Shown here: positions 61,688 through 64,000 of the stretch, piece by piece
Position numbering within the stretch: position 1 is the stretch's first letter
Layout of the letters: each line of letters begins with the position of its first letter
Assembly: GCF_001638985.1 (NCBI RefSeq)
Contig: NW_017265140.1
Span: forward strand, 434,001 to 498,000
DNA from: Phycomyces blakesleeanus NRRL 1555(-)
Lineage: Eukaryota; Mucoromycota; Mucoromycetes; Mucorales; Phycomycetaceae
Reading direction: 5' to 3'
DNA length: 64,000 bases
Program-made: the position numbers and the translations under genes
The notes under the pieces: model-generated
Told to the model about the DNA's origin: nothing
The model's input: the letters and a program-made list of their open reading frames with translations, nothing else
Databases searched by the model: none

Positions 61688-61721
61688 GGTTGCCAGGGAA
61701 ACCTTTAATTGCCATGGTAAT
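61688..61721. promoter_or_regulatory. Two RFX/X-box-like palindromes
   Basis: GGTTGCCAGGGAAACC (61688-61703) and ATTGCCATGGTAAT (61708-61721) both resemble the X-box (GTTRCC, short gap, GGYAAC) bound by RFX factors such as Rfx1/Crt1. They lie about 0.7 kb before the first recognised exon of the Kch1-like gene. Confidence 0.4.
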
Positions 61722-62416
61722 CGGGCATTTAAAATAGAAAAGAAGGTCAGACACAGATAGACATAATAGATATATAGGCAGGCAAATATCCAGGCAAGCA
61801 TTCAGTCAGTCAGTCGTATAGATAGATAGATATTAGTAAAGATTAATAGAGACTGTTAGGAACAGATGGAGACCAATAGAGGCCAATAGAAACAAAGATA
61901 GGCAGCGAAATGTTGAGAAAGAACCCTATCTATTTTCTTCCTTTTTGTCAAATTATCTCTCTCTTTCTTCTACTTTCACTTTCTCTCCGCTCCACACCTT
62001 CCTTTCCTTTTTTCCTAAACCGAATAACTCCCTCGCCTTCTCCATTCCATTCCATTCCATTATATTTTCCCCATTCCTTTCCTTTCACAGTAAGCTTATT
62101 TTCTTAATATGTTTTTTTTTAAAAGAAAGAATAAATAAAAGTATGAAGGTTGTAATGACTCTTGACATGTGGCCCTTAAAATTCTCTACCTTTGTTTTTG
62201 TATGTGTTATATGTTAGTTAAACGCCACCAAACCTCGGCCACCACTTCGTTCTTTTATACATATATTCATATATACATAAATCCTTAATAATTTTTAATC
62301 GTCTAATGGCAAGTTAATGTGATCAGTAATCAATTTAGTAGATTTGAATTTAATAACAAAAAAAAGAATGATTTTTTTTAACATAAAATAAAATAAAATA
62401 AAAATATATACATTAG

Positions 62417-64000
62417 TGTGGAAATAGCAGAAATGGCCCAAAATGGAAACGTGAAGTTGTTCAGGATCACAAATTTGAATATGTTGATCTTGACGAATTT
62501 TATGACTCTTCTTGCACCACACGAATCGGATATTCTTTTATTTATCTTGTTGTTTTAAAATCCCTCCTTGTATATATTGCTGATTTGTGGACAGCAGGTA
62601 AGACATATTAAAAAAAATAAAGATGTACATTTATACATATATTAAATATACAAGCAAACAAACAAACAAGCAAGCAAATATATACTAATTATTCTTCAGT
62701 GTCTCTATTGGTGATTGATCACAGAAACGCTGAAGACTCTGCCATTCCTTACAGTATCTCAAAGTGGATTTTCTTGGGTGCAATCTTTATCTCTTTTGCA
62801 CTCTTGTTCTGGGATTTCCGTAAATCCCGGAGAATCATCGCTACTCGAAATATCTCTTATACTTTCACATCTGTAATGGCCAGTCGATACTATTCCATGA
62901 AAGATTATCGTTACTACTGCCTTTTCTGCGAGATTAACAAATCACAAAAGACGACCGACACAATTGCATTCTTTGTGTTTTTTACACTTAAAGGTAAACT
63001 ATCAAATACTTTGATATCTATATCTATAACACTATTTGAAGTTGGATATATTATTTTATCTTTATACAATATCTATCTAGCTATCTATTTATAAAATGCT
63101 ATCAATAATAAATAAATCACAAATGTGTGCATACATAACTGCTATTTATTTATTTATTTACTTAAAACAAAACAAACAAACAGGTTGGAAAAAGCTACTT
63201 TTGGCAGAGGCACCTAGGCAGGTGATTAACGTTGTTACCTTGATAAAGATCCTTCCTGCTTGGATTAAACTCGATCACAACCAATTGCAACTGAACAACG
63301 AAGTGCTTGGAAAGGATATTGTCCAACAGCTAATGACATGTACCATGTTGTTCTCTACTGCAGTATTTGCCGTATCGTTTGTCTTGGTCTGTATAGCTGC
63401 TCTGATGTATATTCCTTTACTTTGTCATATGCAAGGAAATCTTAAAGAATATTGCTGTCACAAGGTGGATAAGCGGTAATACACACACATAGAAGATATA
63501 TCTGTAAATGTATTGAAAAATAGAAAGAGAGAAACTACGGATTGCTTCAAGAAGCCCCCACATACACAAGCACAAGCACAAGCACAAACCATACATTCCA
63601 CTCAACTCCACTCAACTCTACAAAGCAAATCAAAGCAAAAGAAAATATATCTTAACAATGCTCAATTTCTCTTTTTACTTCTTTTAGTATTTCAGAGCTC
63701 TTGAAAAACCAGGCTCGTAGAAGAATTGCAGCCCATCAGAAAACGGGTGGGAAATCCAGTAATAAAAAACACAAAAATGACAAGAACAATGACAGGATTG
63801 AGATGAATACCTTCCCTCAGCCCACCTTGCCAAACTTGAACATGGACGGGATGGATTACAGACAATCGCCACGGACACAGCCCCGCGAAAGAGCTCTAGG
63901 TGGAGATGACTCGATGAAGTATCTAGTGAGTCCGTTTGGTCGAAGGAACAGCGATTGCTCCACATCCAGCGATCGGGTCGGATTGACAAGTAACGCTCAG
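62417..64000 (+). CDS. Kch1/Prm6-like low-affinity K+ channel, partial
   Basis: Recognised exons are 62417-62597, 62700-62993, 63184-63475 and 63688 to the window edge, giving about 360 residues in one frame. The start WKREVVQDHKFEYVDLDEF, helices such as IGYSFIYLVVLKSLLVYIADLW and KWIFLGAIFISFALLFWDF, and the conserved YYSMKDYRYYCLFCEI fit the Kch1 family. So do TLKGWKKLLLAEAPRQVIN and IPLLCHMQGNLKEYCCHKVDKR. In yeast, Kch1 and Kch2 mediate K+ influx and activate Ca2+ uptake during pheromone response. The C-terminal region is basic and then Ser/Arg-rich and continues beyond the window. No ATG is in frame in the first exon, so a short upstream exon must exist. One candidate is the ATG at 62141 with a GTATGT site near 62198, but this is not proven. 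Confidence 0.85.

Larger units (their letters stand above)
58767..62416. other. Spacer between the Tc1-like relic and the Kch1-like gene
   Basis: About 3.6 kb, AT-rich and without a supported intact gene. A Lys-rich decayed open frame lies at about 59470-59683. Near 61688-61721 there are two RFX-like palindromes, and 61950-62090 is pyrimidine-rich; these probably belong to the promoter and leader of the Kch1-like gene. The open frames at 61910-62217 translate pyrimidine repeats. Confidence 0.45.

Noticed and set aside
61910..62217. Open frames in the pyrimidine-rich leader before the Kch1-like gene
   Set aside because: They translate CT/TTCCA repeats and do not join the Kch1-like frame cleanly.

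Overview
The window is nuclear DNA of a filamentous fungus, most likely an early-diverging one (Mucoromycota, probably Mucorales). The evidence is: very AT-rich spacers full of microsatellites, genes cut by many short introns (about 50-100 bp) with GT..AG ends, fungal families (Rtg2-type Ppx/GppA protein, Kch1-type K+ channel, HAL-type kinase, Kre9/Knh1-type GPI protein), expanded HSPA12-like Hsp70 genes, and degraded MULE-OTU and Tc1-like transposons of the kind seen in that phylum. The taxon is inferred; no rRNA or marker gene is present.

Layout. 1.7-11.2 kb is a compact housekeeping block, all on the + strand: a p24-delta cargo receptor (Erv25/TMED10 type), the proteasome ATPase Rpt3, an Rtg2-like protein and a peroxisomal Lon protease ending in -SHL. 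12.4-21.6 kb holds three tandem HSPA12-like genes with the same exon plan; the third has one in-frame TAG, and a decayed fourth copy lies between the second and third. 22.7-24.1 kb (-) holds an eight-exon gene that I read as the checkpoint-clamp subunit Rad9; its exons are so short that plain ORF calling misses it. 26.4-27.1 kb (-) is a secreted GPI-anchored Ser/Ala-rich protein. 27.1-38.5 kb is an 11 kb gene-poor, microsatellite-rich stretch.

38.6-40.4 kb is a HAL/SAT4-like kinase. 42.6-45.0 kb (-) is a voltage-gated K+ channel with a TTGYG filter. 45.9-49.2 kb is a broken MULE transposon with an OTU-like domain, followed by a 0.4 kb MITE-like inverted repeat. 51.7-53.6 kb (-) is an ER DnaJ of the DNAJC3/P58IPK type, facing a TMEM18 gene across a 0.4 kb shared promoter, followed by a secreted CAP (PR-1-like) protein. 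57.5-58.8 kb holds two transposase relics. From 62.4 kb to the window end runs a Kch1-like K+ channel, open at its 3' end.

Themes. Protein quality control is prominent (Rpt3, Lon, three HSPA12-like proteins, DNAJC3, p24 receptor). Potassium handling appears three times (kinase, Kv-type channel, Kch1-type channel). All splice models were made by eye from reading frame, splice consensus and family similarity. Several need AAG 3' splice sites or GC 5' splice sites, which is itself worth checking.
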